Position numbers and translations under genes: made by a program
Shown: positions 47,501-55,777 of the stretch, piece after piece
How the letters are laid out: each line of letters starts with the position of its first letter
Position numbering within the stretch: the stretch's first letter is position 1
From: Zeugodacus cucurbitae
Lineage: Eukaryota > Arthropoda > Insecta > Diptera > Tephritidae
NCBI RefSeq assembly: GCF_028554725.1
Contig: NC_071670.1
Coordinates: forward strand, 36,264,001-36,328,000
Direction of reading: 5' to 3'
Length of the DNA stretch: 64,000 nt
Notes under the pieces: generated by a model
Told to the model about the DNA's origin: nothing
The model's input: the letters and a program-made list of their open reading frames with translations, nothing else
Databases searched by the model: none

Positions 47501-48956
47501 GTCTGATTAAAAGTAATGTTTCAAGAAGGCTATTTGTGCCATATTTCTGCATGTACCGTAGTTTAATAATTTCGGTACAATTGCATTCTCGGTACAACAA
47601 AATTAAAATTTCTACTATTCGGTACCACAAATAATTGAATAAACATAAATTTGATTCCTTAACATGTGGATGATATGTTCGGCCCTCTGTACCGAATTTC
47701 ATATATTTATCGAATTTTCGGTACAAATATAGATGAAATAATTACATAAAAAAAATTCGGTACAAATTCGGTACGACTTTCAGCACTTAAGCACTTTTTC
47801 CATTGTAACAGAATAGTACATACAAATTAATTAACATCGTAGAATACCAAATGCAAACTTTGAAGAAAGCTTAAACTAACTCTCTTTCCCATCTTTCTCT
47901 TCACACAGCCGCCGCCAACATCGTTTGGAGCAGGAGCAAGCCGATTTGGAATATGAAATACGCGTGCTGATGGCGCAACCGGAACGCAATAAGACGGATT
48001 CGGATAAAGCGCGTGAAGAAACGCTCATAGCACGCTTAGTAGAGGTGGTGCAGTTGCGTAATGAGGTCGTGGAATGTCTGGAAATGGATCGACTGCGCGA
48101 AGCCGAAGAAGATTTGGTAAGTGTTATAACAAAATGGACTCAAAGATAATGTAATAAGAGAATTGCAAAGAATTTGCTTTAATTCAGAAAGCAAGCAAAT
48201 GTTATAAAAACGAGTTTCCCGAAATTGTTAAATTTAATGAATTTTTTTAAATTATGTGTATTAATTAATTTTCTTTAATGTTTTTAATCAAAGTTGAGTA
48301 TGCTCAAATAATTAAAAATTTTGTTATTCTTAATTTTTCAAAAAAAAAAAAAAATGGCAACTCCATTTATTAATACAATTTTTAAAACATAATAATAATA
48401 TATATACTGTTTAACAAAAATTTCTTTGCACAAACTTATAAAAATTTGATTTTTTTATGCTCTTATTTTAAAACATGTGGCAACACTTTTAATTATATTT
48501 TCTCGTTGTTTTTTTTATATTCTCTTTAACTCCAAATCTTGAAAACAATTATTTTTGTAAAAAATTTTAATTATAAATTTTTAATATTTTCCATCATTTA
48601 TGTACCACCCTAATGTTCTAAGAATTGTTTTATAATAATTTACTATTTTTTAATCTCATTTTCAGAGTATTAAACAACGTTTAGAATTGCATACCGCGCA
48701 GCGTGAAGAAGACACCGATTCGCGGAAGATCACATCCAAACTTTCCAAAAAGGAAAAGAAGAAACAGAAGGAGTCGAAAAAGCTGAGCAAAAGCAAGAAA
48801 ATCGATGCGGACAAGGTTGTTGCATGAAATTTGATATTGCTTTAGAATATTGAAATAATAACAAATTATTTTTATGCTTCACAGGATGCTGATGAATCCG
48901 AACTAAATATGGATAAACAGAAATTGAAGAAGAAGAAGAAGAAATTTCTCTTTTAA
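14426..48956 (+). CDS. MICAL-like: MICAL-like protein, 3' part of the gene (six coding exons)
   Basis: Six exons join in phase (14426-14511, 34430-36855, 45904-47283, 47909-48116, 48666-48815, 48885-48956), giving 1,440 codons including the TAA stop. The order is short linker, LIM zinc finger, very long acidic/Thr-Ala-rich linker with three NPF motifs, a Pro-rich stretch, a second linker, a bMERB (DUF3585) helical domain and a Lys-rich tail. In the family this follows an N-terminal CH domain, which is not visible here and must lie upstream. Known family role: cytoplasmic/endosomal effector that binds Rab8/10/13/35-type GTPases through bMERB and EHD proteins through NPF, linking recycling endosomes to actin. 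Drosophila has one MICAL-like gene; the absence of an FAD monooxygenase cannot be checked here. The linker is long compared with what I recall of the fly protein. The third exon's acceptor has a weak pyrimidine tract, so its exact start is the least certain junction. Confidence 0.85.
14512..19628. other. Intron of MICAL-like, first part
   Basis: AT-rich intron with scattered GC-richer islands (15.4-15.95, 17.1-17.4, 18.45-18.7 and 18.8-19.1 kb). These islands carry short open frames in several directions and some splice-like sites, but none forms a coherent gene. Two CTCF-like motifs lie at 16533 and 16659. Confidence 0.5.
16533..16667 (-). promoter_or_regulatory. Pair of CTCF-like motifs
   Basis: GCGCCACCTAGCG at 16533-16545 and GCGCCATCT at 16659-16667 read on the minus strand as CGCTAGGTGGCGC and AGATGGCGC. 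Both match the AGRTGGCGC core reported for Drosophila CTCF, in the same orientation about 125 bp apart. Similar single sites occur at 8208-8216 (plus) and 63234-63242 (plus). Binding is inferred. Confidence 0.3.
19631..20573 (-). mobile_element. Internally deleted mariner-type element, copy 1
   Basis: 943-bp Tc1/mariner-type element with terminal repeats beginning AAGGGTGATTTTTT, flanked by TA on both sides (19629-19630 and 20574-20575). It carries the C-terminal part of a DDD transposase on the minus strand. Compared with the copy at 27038 the only difference I found is one base in a poly-A run (13 versus 12). The N-terminal region is missing through an internal deletion, so it is non-autonomous. 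Confidence 0.9.
19737..20354 (-). pseudogene. mariner-type transposase, C-terminal fragment (copy 1)
   Basis: The open frame encodes the catalytic core FSDEAHFWLNGYVNK..., with acid residues in FSDE, FQQDGATCHTA and PRSCDLTPLDYFLWG. By my count 36 residues lie between the second and third catalytic Asp. The start codon region of the original gene survives separately (ATG at 20461, reading MNRLTNEQRLQIIEFYYQNQ), but its frame runs into a stop after the deletion junction. The N-terminal DNA-binding domains are therefore gone. No stop interrupts the remaining catalytic frame, which fits recent origin. Confidence 0.85.
21489..21552. repeat. Short direct repeat, period 41 bp
   Basis: AATCACTTCAAAACACTTTT occurs twice, at 21489 and 21530, with a partly related spacer. 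Confidence 0.7.
25154..25227. repeat. Perfect 37-bp tandem duplication
   Basis: The unit beginning CAAGAATATACTTCACTCTA and ending AAAAGCA occurs twice head to tail without a mismatch, indicating a recent local duplication. Confidence 0.85.
25440..25505. repeat. Microsatellite cluster (CA, TATG)
   Basis: Runs of CACACATACACACATACA followed by TATGTATGTATGTATG. Similar CATA runs occur at about 4703-4722, 15376-15390 and 17838-17853. Confidence 0.6.
27038..27979 (+). mobile_element. Internally deleted mariner-type element, copy 2
   Basis: 942-bp element with AAGGGTGATTTTTT terminal repeats and flanking TA target duplications (27036-27037, 27980-27981). It is the same deletion derivative as copy 1 but in the opposite orientation. 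Different flanking DNA and its own TA duplication show separate insertion rather than a segmental duplication. Confidence 0.9.
27257..27874 (+). pseudogene. mariner-type transposase, C-terminal fragment (copy 2)
   Basis: Encodes the same catalytic fragment as copy 1, with no amino-acid difference seen. The intact remnant of the original start lies at 27151 (MNRLTNEQRLQIIEFYYQNQ) and hits TGA after crossing the deletion junction near 27.23 kb. The catalytic frame has no proper start of its own. It ends at TAA, 27872-27874. Confidence 0.85.
27982..31480. other. Intron of MICAL-like, third part
   Basis: AT-rich intronic DNA with no supported exon until the acceptor at 31480. It contains a diverged three-copy repeat at 30692-30935. 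Confidence 0.5.
30692..30935. repeat. Diverged tandem repeat, period about 105 bp, three copies
   Basis: AGTCAATTATCAAATTAGCT recurs near 30700 and 30806 and in degraded form near 30909 (GAGTCAATTAGTAAATTGTC). Each copy is followed by related ATTATAATTGGTATT or AAAATT-rich DNA. Confidence 0.6.
31481..31534 (+). CDS. MICAL-like: Alternative terminal exon (short isoform without LIM and bMERB)
   Basis: A long pyrimidine tract and TTTCTAAACAG acceptor are followed by an open frame of 17 codons (DEKTLDIIGQYKPEIFC) and TAA. Read in phase 0 it joins directly to the exon ending at 14511. The DNA after the stop is A/CA-rich and looks like a 3'UTR. If used, it would give a protein made of the upstream (CH) part plus a 17-residue tail. 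The acceptor, phase match and codon pattern are seen directly; use of the exon is inferred. It could also be a chance acceptor, or part of a separate transcript. Confidence 0.55.
   Translation, partial: DEKTLDIIGQYKPEIFC
31535..32100 (+). other. Probable 3'UTR of the short MICAL-like isoform
   Basis: After the alternative stop the DNA is rich in A, CA and AAACAA tracts with several AATAAA hexamers (for example in AAAATAAAAAG near 31693), typical of fly 3'UTRs. The extent is unknown. Confidence 0.35.
32230..32503 (+). promoter_or_regulatory. Candidate non-coding first exon with strong donor
   Basis: A CA/ACAA-rich, 5'UTR-like segment ends in GCGTTCTACAG|GTAAGC, a near-consensus donor at 32503/32504. 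Splicing to the acceptor at 34429 would place ATGGCCCAC at the very start of the next exon, giving a LIM-first protein. The 5' boundary and promoter are not defined. Confidence 0.35.
32504..34429. other. Intron segment before the LIM exon
   Basis: No coding signal. It contains CTG-rich patches near 32.81-32.85 kb and a duplicated 144-bp unit at 33427-33663. It ends in the LIM exon acceptor. Confidence 0.5.
33427..33663. repeat. Tandem duplication, period 144 bp
   Basis: CTAAAAGTAGACTTTTCTTT occurs at 33427 and 33571. In both copies it is followed by an AAATAATGGT(C/T)AAAATGG block and GACTTTTGCTCATAGAAAGT, with small indels between copies. Confidence 0.75.
34430..36855 (+). CDS. MICAL-like: MICAL-like exon: LIM domain, acidic linker, NPF motifs
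   Basis: The acceptor is TTATTCTTACAG|ATGGCC and the donor CT|GTGAGTATC; the exon is 2,426 nt, entering in phase 0 and leaving two bases. Exon residues 13-66 form a LIM zinc finger: C13-x2-C16, x17, H34-x2-C37, C40-x2-C43, then C63-x2-C66. A linker of about 700 residues rich in Thr, Ala, Glu and Asp follows, of low complexity and probably disordered. Near the end are three Asn-Pro-Phe motifs (DNA 36464, 36614, 36743), each followed by acidic residues, the form preferred by EHD EH domains, and a PPPRPPPPR run typical of SH3 ligands. Open frame extends 69 nt upstream of the acceptor, but that part is intronic. The first exon codon is ATG, so a separate start here is possible. Confidence 0.9.
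39044..39330 (+). promoter_or_regulatory. Candidate intronic promoter and 5'UTR
   Basis: TATATAA at 39044-39050 is followed by about 280 bp with the look of a fly 5'UTR (CAAGTGATTCATAAACAAGC, AACAATAAAAAC, GTGTATTTCAGTTCAAG). It sits inside the intron before the exon at 45904 and could drive a short MICAL-like transcript or a nested gene. No initiator could be fixed. Confidence 0.4.
39329..39436 (+). CDS. Small ORF with signal-peptide-like N-terminus
   Basis: ATG at 39329 opens 35 codons ending in TGA, starting MERTAIYAFFLLAALTAKCA. This has a charged start, a hydrophobic core and small residues (CASA-G), fitting a signal peptide and cleavage site. It lies directly after the promoter-like segment at 39.04 kb. 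The ATG context is poor and an out-of-frame ATG sits 11 bases upstream, so it may be chance or the first coding part of a spliced secreted protein whose other exons I cannot see. Confidence 0.2.
   Translation: MERTAIYAFFLLAALTAKCASAGRLFSLQLLLWGR
40964..41242. mobile_element. TA-flanked MITE, 279 bp
   Basis: Ends form a perfect 10-bp inverted repeat AAGGGTGTTT, flanked by TA on each side (40962-40963, 41243-41244). The first seven bases match the mariner elements elsewhere in this window, suggesting related mobilisation. The interior has no coding capacity. Confidence 0.6.
44807..45107. mobile_element. TA-flanked MITE, 301 bp
   Basis: Ends read CAGGGTGCTTCACATA and, reversed, CAGGGTGGTACATAAA, with TA on both sides. 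This is typical of Tc1/mariner-derived MITEs. A short open frame inside is not considered a gene. Confidence 0.55.
45904..47283 (+). CDS. MICAL-like: MICAL-like exon: Pro-rich linker and start of bMERB domain
   Basis: The acceptor CACAAACTTAG|ATCACA adds one base to complete the Leu codon left by the previous exon; the donor is CCT|GTAAGT. The exon is 1,380 nt. The first part is Ser/Pro-rich with repeated APAPP-type runs (APPTPL, PAPAPPKPAR, PAPALPIPP), likely SH3-binding and disordered. From about 46,990 the sequence becomes strongly helical (LPLQEIRHELDIIEVQQQGL and onwards), which is the beginning of the bMERB Rab-binding domain. An in-frame ATG at 45866 lies before the proposed acceptor, so a transcript starting in the preceding intron could begin translation there; that would give a bMERB-only form. 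Confidence 0.85.
47455..47776. promoter_or_regulatory. Cluster of CGGTAC motifs in an intron
   Basis: The intron at 47284-47908 contains ten CGGTAC cores within about 320 bp, most as TTCGGTACA or its complement TGTACCGAA (near 47456, 47474, 47551, 47571, 47588, 47618, 47689, 47717, 47756 and 47767). The spacing is irregular, so it is not a simple tandem repeat. Confidence 0.5.
47909..48116 (+). CDS. MICAL-like: MICAL-like exon: bMERB domain core
   Basis: The acceptor is TTCTCTTCACACAG|C and the donor GATTTG|GTAAGT; the exon is 208 nt, entering by completing a Leu codon and leaving in phase 0. The peptide RRQHRLEQEQADLEYEIRVL... ends in ECLEMDRLREAEEDL, a charged amphipathic helix typical of the C-terminal half of bMERB (DUF3585) domains of MICAL and EHBP1 families, which contact Rab GTPases. 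Glu, Arg and Leu heptad patterning is obvious. Confidence 0.9.
48666..48815 (+). CDS. MICAL-like: MICAL-like exon: end of bMERB and Lys-rich tail
   Basis: The acceptor is TCTCATTTTCAG|AGT and the donor GACAAG|GTTGTT (a weaker donor). The exon is exactly 50 codons in phase 0. It reads SIKQRLELHTAQREEDTDSR and then a run of Lys/Glu/Ser (KKEKKKQKESKK). The first part finishes the helical domain; the rest is a basic tail that could contact membranes or nucleic acid (inference). Confidence 0.85.
48885..48956 (+). CDS. MICAL-like: MICAL-like last coding exon
   Basis: The acceptor TTATGCTTCACAG|GAT is followed by 23 codons and TAA. The peptide begins DADESELNMDKQKL and ends in six lysines and FLF. 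Phase 0 agrees with the preceding exon. Confidence 0.85.
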   Translation, partial: DADESELNMDKQKLKKKKKKFLF

Positions 48957-51096
48957 ACAGAAACTGCGATGATTTCCGGCCGTTGAATTGAGCATAATTG
49001 ACTTACAGCCGCTTTGTGATAATACAATGACAAAATTATTTTCGAAAACAACTGATTTTCTTGCGCTAAAAAGCTGATTTCAAACAAATTTCCCAAGCTG
49101 CAGCGTGTCTAAAAAGAATGCGACGAACACTTTGCTAGTGAAATGTCTACACGCTCGTGCAGCCAATACAAAGAATTCCATGCTCGTAATTTTTATTTAA
49201 ATTTTTCATTTTCATTTTTTCAAACATTCATTGGCTTTAATTAAATTATAAATGAAATGATGAATTGATTTCCAAGTTCTATTTTTGTATTCATTCCTAA
49301 ACTGAAATCTCAGCATTTTCACTTTAAAACACCTGCCTTCATAATATTATTATTGTTTTTTTTTAATACAAAGAAATGACACACACACACATACATATAT
49401 ACACACACAGTGTTACTTGCGTAATGTTAATTAAATATAAGCTTACCTATACATATACATATATATTATTAAACAAATATTTTGCATGTATTATACTGTT
49501 AAATTAAACTAAACATAAAAAACAAATACAAACACACACATAATTGCATTTTATTTCTCCTTTGATTATTTGTTAGTTTTGTTGTTGTTTTTGTTTAAAG
49601 GTCACATTGCTGAAATATAAAGTGAATAACATTTTAAGGCGATGATTTGGCGGCTGTATGTCTGTATGTACTATATGTTGACATACACACACACATACAC
49701 TTAAGTACATTTATGAAAAGAAGTGTCAATTACAGTTAGCGTCAATACGCATGCGTGCGCATTCATTTACAGATTCACCATGCAGAAGTTACATTACAGA
49801 AGGCACATACCAAACATGCATACGTTATGTAAAGTCTACACACACTCAAATGTGCACACGCCAATCAATTTATAAAGAATATATATTTTATGTAGCCAAA
49901 ATAAATAAACTTGGTTTTATTGTACGCATATACATAGTAAGCGATGAACTTCTTGGTATAAACTATTTGTTTACCAGTAGTTGAATGGAATTTTTGGTGG
50001 AAAATAGTAAGCATTTTGTGATTATATTTACCAAAATGAAATAGTGTTAATACACCTCGGAATATTAAGTAAATTTATATTCTCATTTAGTAAGGATTAT
50101 GTGGTGAATATAGGTGTGGTGAGTTAATGCGTATTTAATTAAATTGGAATAAGTTCAAATGTTTAAAGTTTGTAGCCTTTTCGCACAGCAGTTAATCGAT
50201 AAAATAGCCGGCCTTTGCTCGATTACTGCATTGATTTAGATCGATTTGCCATACAAAAGAAAAATCGTATTTAAAATTTTGGTTGTATGTTGTATTTAAA
50301 AATTATGTATTAACCATATGACGGTCTTTTTTTAGGGATTTTTAGAATTTTTCCACGGCCAGTAAATAGATACTGCTTTATGTTTATTAGCATTTATTAA
50401 CATATATTTCGACAGTACAAATATGTATATATTTTGAGCAAAAAACATTATGTAGAACATGAGTTACATCGTTCTGAATACCCCGCCTCGAAAAAATGGG
50501 GTTGCCCTTCCTTCACGATTCCAATTGATTAGCATATTAATCTGTAAGCTTAAATGAATGGAATGGACTATTACCAAATAAATATACCAAAAATTTAACT
50601 TTCGGTAGTCATTTGAAAAAAATTTCGAATTTTGCGTTTTTTTTTTTTTTTGCTTTTAAAAATCGAGATTTTTCGAATTTTTATTGATAATAGTCCAATA
50701 GTGATTACCCGATGAAGGAATGTTTGGAAAACAAAGTTTTGAGATAAACGCGTTCAAAGTTTCCAACTGCCAACACAGCGCTTCGAACAACTCCTTATTC
50801 TAACTGATGAATCTTTAAAACGTCGTCGAATTAAAAAAAAATCACTTTACTACCGACAAGTAGTGAAAGCAATTTATGCAAATAATAATAATTATTTGAG
50901 TCCAACACATGAGATGACTCCCTTAAGTGGAACAAATTGTGACATCATGATGAAACGTGGTAGGATTATACAGGGGAATGCGAGAATAAAAATAATCGAG
51001 GGATCTGTGTAACGAGAATTGCACATCATATCAACCTAAAGACATTTCCCTCTTTAGTACTTCCTTGTACATTATGACAACGGGAGAAAACGGATA
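48957..51096. other. 3'UTR and intergenic DNA after MICAL-like
   Basis: The first kilobase is 3'UTR-like with CA/TATA microsatellites. Later DNA (50.4-51.1 kb) looks repeat-derived (for example AATGGACTATTACC near 50565 and ATAATAGTCCAATAG near 50687 in inverted orientation), but no family could be named. No gene is seen. Confidence 0.5.
49900..49905 (+). terminator. Candidate poly(A) signal for MICAL-like
   Basis: AATAAA (in AAAATAAATAAAC) lies about 0.95 kb after the MICAL-like stop, in AT-rich 3'UTR-like DNA. Other A-rich hexamers occur nearer, so the true cleavage site is uncertain. Confidence 0.3.
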
Positions 51097-51104
51097 ATAG
51101 CCAC

Positions 51105-54061
51105 TAGGGATGGAAAAGTCGACTCTGACTTTAGTCGAAAATCGATCTTTTATTAGAAATAATAGACTTTTTAGGATCGATTCAAGCTTGTCTTGAATCG
51201 ATTAAAATCGACTTTTACTCGATGACTTTGACAGTTGATGAATTAAGATAATCACTATAAGATTACTTTTAAAAGCACAATACAAAGTACAAAGTACCAA
51301 TCGAAGCGTTTCTTTATAAATAGCTTCTTTCTGATTGGTCTATAACAATATAATGTTTATATTGCCGCCGGTAATTGATGTAATTAACTTTTTAATATAC
51401 GGTACATAGTATTGAACAATTCTTTATCATGGCTCCCAGTTTGATATGGGCCTATTGCACAAAAGTTAACAATGGCAGTAAAGTTAAGTGTGATTTATGT
51501 CATAAACAGTTTTTGTTTAATAAAAGCACATCAACAATGATGAAGCACTTACAATGTGCTCACAAAATTGCTCCTCCGTCATGTAATGAAAAACAAACTC
51601 AGAAAAGATTGAATGACAGTCACAATGATTTCGAAGTTCAGCCTAAAAAAGTAAGTGCTTTTGAAGAACTTTTTAAAGTTTGTACATAAATTATTCCTCT
51701 CCACAGACAATTTAATTTTTTATATTGATACTAACTTAATCATGTTTGTTCTTAGGTTTTAGTCGCTGTCGAATCATCTGTTCCATCGGTTGCTTTGGTA
51801 CCTCAAACAAAATCATCTCTTCAAGAAAATACCACAGTACAATCTCAGGTCCAAGGTCCTATGGATCGTTGTATAAACAATGCTAATTCTTTTTCAGGTA
51901 GTAGTGAATTAAATTAGGAAACAACGTTAATCTTATTAATTTCTTCTATCATACATTTTCATTGTTTCCTAGCTGGTGGACGTAGATATGATCAAGCTAC
52001 CACAGCTCTTTTACGAATGATCGCTGTTGATAATATGCCTCTGTGTACCACAGAAAGACCAGGATTCAGAAAATTTATTAAAACACTGCAACCTATCTGA
52101 AAGGTCAGTTACTGATTTTATTTTCAAAAATCATTACATTCAGTTTTAACTTCAAATATCTAACTTTATTGACATATTAACCTTTCTTCACAGAAACTGA
52201 GATGAAGACTGTTGAGCTGGGCGCTTATCTCATGGAAGAGAGGAAAACAATAGAAAATTTGAGCTTGAAATTAAGAAATATATGCAATGACTGGGGTCTT
52301 GATGATAGTAAAATAGCAGTATTCGTTTCAGACGGGGGCGCAAACATCAAAGGAGCTATTAAAAGTGAGTTCGGCGATGGGAAACACATTTCATGTTTTG
52401 GACATGTAATAAATAATATTGGTCAGCGCCTTATCGAAGTTAATATTACTCCACCTGCATCTGAATCTCGAAATCAAGTTTCCGACTTACCCGCTGATGA
52501 AAATGATGCTATTGACAATCTTGAAGACTTAATTACAGATCATACTGAGCAATCGTCATTGCGTGAGCTATTGTCAAAACAAACAAATTGTCACATTCTC
52601 TCGACAAAGTGAAAGAGCGACTACAGAGCTGCTGAAATTACAGAAGGACAAGCCTGAAAATTCTCGTCTGAAATTAATTCAGGAAGTGCGAACGAGATGG
52701 AACTCCTGTTTTGAAATGGTTGACCGTTTCATTGTGCTTGCTGATCATGTCAGTAAAGTGCTTTTACAAGTGAAGATGGACAAATCTTCGAAAGCTAAGC
52801 CACCTAACATGATCACAGGTGAGGAAATCGATGCGTTAGTAGAAGTTCGTGACATCTTAAAACCTCTCTAGCAAATAACTCAAGAGGTTTGTTTTGAGAA
52901 ATGTGTAACATTGAGCAAGTGCATTCCTTTGATTTCAAGTCTTAGAAAAGTAAGTTCCCATTATTAAACTAGCAAAGCTATTGCAATATTATCTTGTTTT
53001 GAATTTTTATTGAATGAATTGATTTTATATTTTACAGAAGATTGAAGAGTTAACGCCAGAAACTTTAATTGGGCGACATTTGAAAAAGAGAATGGTTCAA
53101 GACATCGAAACAAAATACGGCAATATTGAATCCGTAAAACTGTACGCTTGTGCAACATTGGTTGATCCTCGTTATAAAAAGTTTGGTTTTCAAAGTATTC
53201 GGGATTCTGCACGAGCGGTAACTAATGTCGGTAGGTTGATTATGCAAACATTATTTGATTATTTCTATGGTTTAGTTTAATCTTAATATAATTTTTTGTG
53301 TAGCTGATCTTGTCAAGACAGAACGAAAATTAGCATTGGCAGCAACGGTGGCAAATATTAACCCTCAAGATGAGATATTAGCTATTCAAGGTCCGGAATC
53401 GCAGAAAACGAACGATGACAAAGATGATTTATGGTCTTATTTTGATAACACTGTGAGTTGTAGGTCCAATCTTGCAGATTCTGATGAGGCTGGAGGATTA
53501 CCAATACAATTACGACAATATTTGACACGCCCGGCTGTCAATCGGAAACAAAATCCTAATCCGTTCACTGTGTGGGAAAGTATGAAATATGAATATCCGT
53601 ATCTATGGAAAGTAGCTAAAAAGTACTTGCCAATAGTTGCAACGTCTGTACCCTGTGAGCGATTATTTTCACATGCAGGACTTATCGCAAATCAGTTGAG
53701 GAGTCGCTTATCACCTCAGCATATTAATGAGCTAATATTTTTAAGATCAATCGGCGAAGAAATGTGGTTTTCGTAGTTATTTATTTTTAAATTTTTTTTT
53801 TTAATTAAAAAAAAGCAATTTTATTATCCAATACCAAAATGTATGCAATGAAATCCTAAAATACTTTTTATAATATGTTAAAAACTAAAAAAATATTGAT
53901 ATATCTAATGAATTTCGTGTACGAGTTGCTTAATTTATAAAAAGTCAACTTAAGTCACAAAAGTCGACTATCGGGGTTGATTAATTGACTTCCAGAATCG
54001 AAAAACTAGAAGTCAATTCCAAAGTCAAAAATCGATTCCGCTCGCGCTCTTTCCATCCCTA
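51105..54061 (+). mobile_element. hAT transposon with intact ends
   Basis: 2,957-bp element whose terminal inverted repeats begin TAGGGATGGAAA, flanked by a perfect 8-bp target duplication ATAGCCAC (51097-51104 and 54062-54069), the hAT hallmark. Subterminal DNA at both ends is rich in repeated GTCGAC/AATCGAT-type motifs, likely transposase-binding sites. It carries a decayed, intron-containing BED/hAT transposase gene. Confidence 0.92.
51429..53776 (+). pseudogene. hAT transposase (BED finger type), decayed
   Basis: The BED zinc finger opens the protein (CDLCHKQF...HLQCAH, about residues 20-46). Exons 51429-51650, 51756-51897 and 51973-52103 join in phase. Exon 3 ends with TGA at 52098. The next part holds the RNase H-like core (VFVSDGGANI, CFGHVINNIG), a frameshift near 52.6 kb before RQSERATTELLKLQ, and TAG at 52869. 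Later exons are open and end in the hATC dimerisation domain (LPIVATSVPCERLFSHAG). The block that normally carries the first catalytic Asp was not found. It is therefore a non-functional remnant that keeps several introns. Confidence 0.85.
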
Positions 54062-54069
54062 ATAGCCAC

Positions 54070-55777
54070 GAGCATCCCTTCATGATTACTTCTCATATAG
54101 TACAATTTTAAATTCCTTCTAATTCTTTCACTGAGCAATGTATAACTCGAGCAGCGATGAAGATATCAGAATAAATTTAATTCTATGGCCTCGTGTATAT
54201 AGAATACGAAGACCTCAATACCAATGGTTGACCTTTTACTCAAAATATTGTTAATTCTCCGAGACATTGCAATGAAATTCACAGGACCTTTTTTCTTATA
54301 AGCCATGCTCTGGTGCCAAAACTAGATAAAATGGGACCAATACTTCACCAAGCTCCAATATATCTAATCAACATTCTGGTTGACTTTATAGGATGTACAG
54401 GGTTTGGAAGAGACCGATAGTTGACGGTCACCCAAGACAAGGCTCATCCGACGGTCTAGTCTACTGGATCGATTTAAATCCTAGTCAGATATTAAAAAGG
54501 ATCTTTGTGATGCGATAGGAGTGGAAGTGGATACATCAACGATTTTCGGAGACTCAAATGGGCAGGATTTAACGGCCGACGGCCTTCAAAACGATCGTTT
54601 TCGAGCCAACGAATAAGACAACTGCTGTATGTATGGGTAAAAGAGCATGGAAACTGGTCGATGGATCAGTGGCAGACCATAATTTACTCGAAAGAATACA
54701 TGTTTAATATCTTTGGATCAGTTGGTAACCGCACTGTATGGAGAAAGTCAGTTAGTTCAGCTAAGATTATGCCAGCTGTTGGACTGTGGGACTGTTTTCT
54801 TATAATGGACTAACGGGGATTTATTTAATTTAAGGTGGAGTACGGAGTTATCACAGTCCCCATTTGCTATATATAATGATTTTCGTTTTCCCAGTGGACT
54901 TTATATCCCATATTCGTATATGAGTCAAATTGTGAATTTTCTTAATAAAATTGCTTGCCAAAAAAATCTCAAGCCTAGATTTTACTATTCCTACTCTACC
55001 TATACTACTAAATATGAGTGCAATCCATTCACGACTTCGTCGAATACCGAATGTTGAATTCTAGATTTACATTTGAGGAATCATAAGTCGTTAAGTCATC
55101 ATTATGAGGAACCGTGTGATGCTAAAGTGTATATATAGATAGGTGAAGTTCAGTACCTTTCTTAGGATGTAACGGAAAATTTAAAAATATCTTTAATTTC
55201 GCAAAACGAAGGCTCCAGAAGTTCTAAGATTCCCGATTGGGTTACATGAGATATTTAACGGCCATTGAAATTGTTGGTTGTAAGACATAAGAATCTAAGC
55301 TATCCTGTTCCTTGTTACAAGAGGTAGTATAAGGGGAACTTTCCTAGTCTCCAAAAATAATCAATGTTGACAATTTCTTCGCAATCATTTAAGGGAAGAA
55401 TACTTGTTGTTAATCTTGAAATTTACCCCGCATTGTATTTTGTTTCCTTGACAATATGGTTGTATTTCATTTTTAATATTTTTTTCTTATCATTTTGAGA
55501 AGAAGCTGAATATTTTTTAGAAATCAGAAAAACATAATAAAAAGTGTCTGGTGTACAAATTTAGCGTAAACCGAGACTTTACCATACGAAGCGACCGAAT
55601 CTAACCGAAGCGACCCAAAATTCATGAGTGTCAACTAAATTTATTGTTTATGTAAAATTTTGCAATCAGAATTAAGAAATTTTTTATTTATGAAAAAACG
55701 AGCAAGCTGTTAAAGGAGAACGAAGAAAGGTTCAATAACGAAAGGCGGTAAACACGTATACGATTGGCAACACAAAG
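54070..55777. other. Repeat-rich intergenic DNA
   Basis: Contains the Tc1 relic at 54430-54830. The rest is AT-rich and featureless up to the next gene; an in-frame TAA near 55735 precedes that gene's start. Confidence 0.5.
54430..54830 (+). pseudogene. Tc1-type transposase relic
   Basis: In two plus-strand frames joined by a frameshift near 54.55 kb one can read DIKKDLCDAIGVEVDTSTI, then LKWAGFNGRRPSKRSF, HGNWSMDQW and FNIFGSVGNRTVWRK. These match the order of Tc1 transposase (second helix-turn-helix, then the region around the first catalytic Asp). The Asp of the usual SDE motif has become Lys (YSKEYMFN). No terminal repeats were found. It is old and inactive. Confidence 0.65.
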
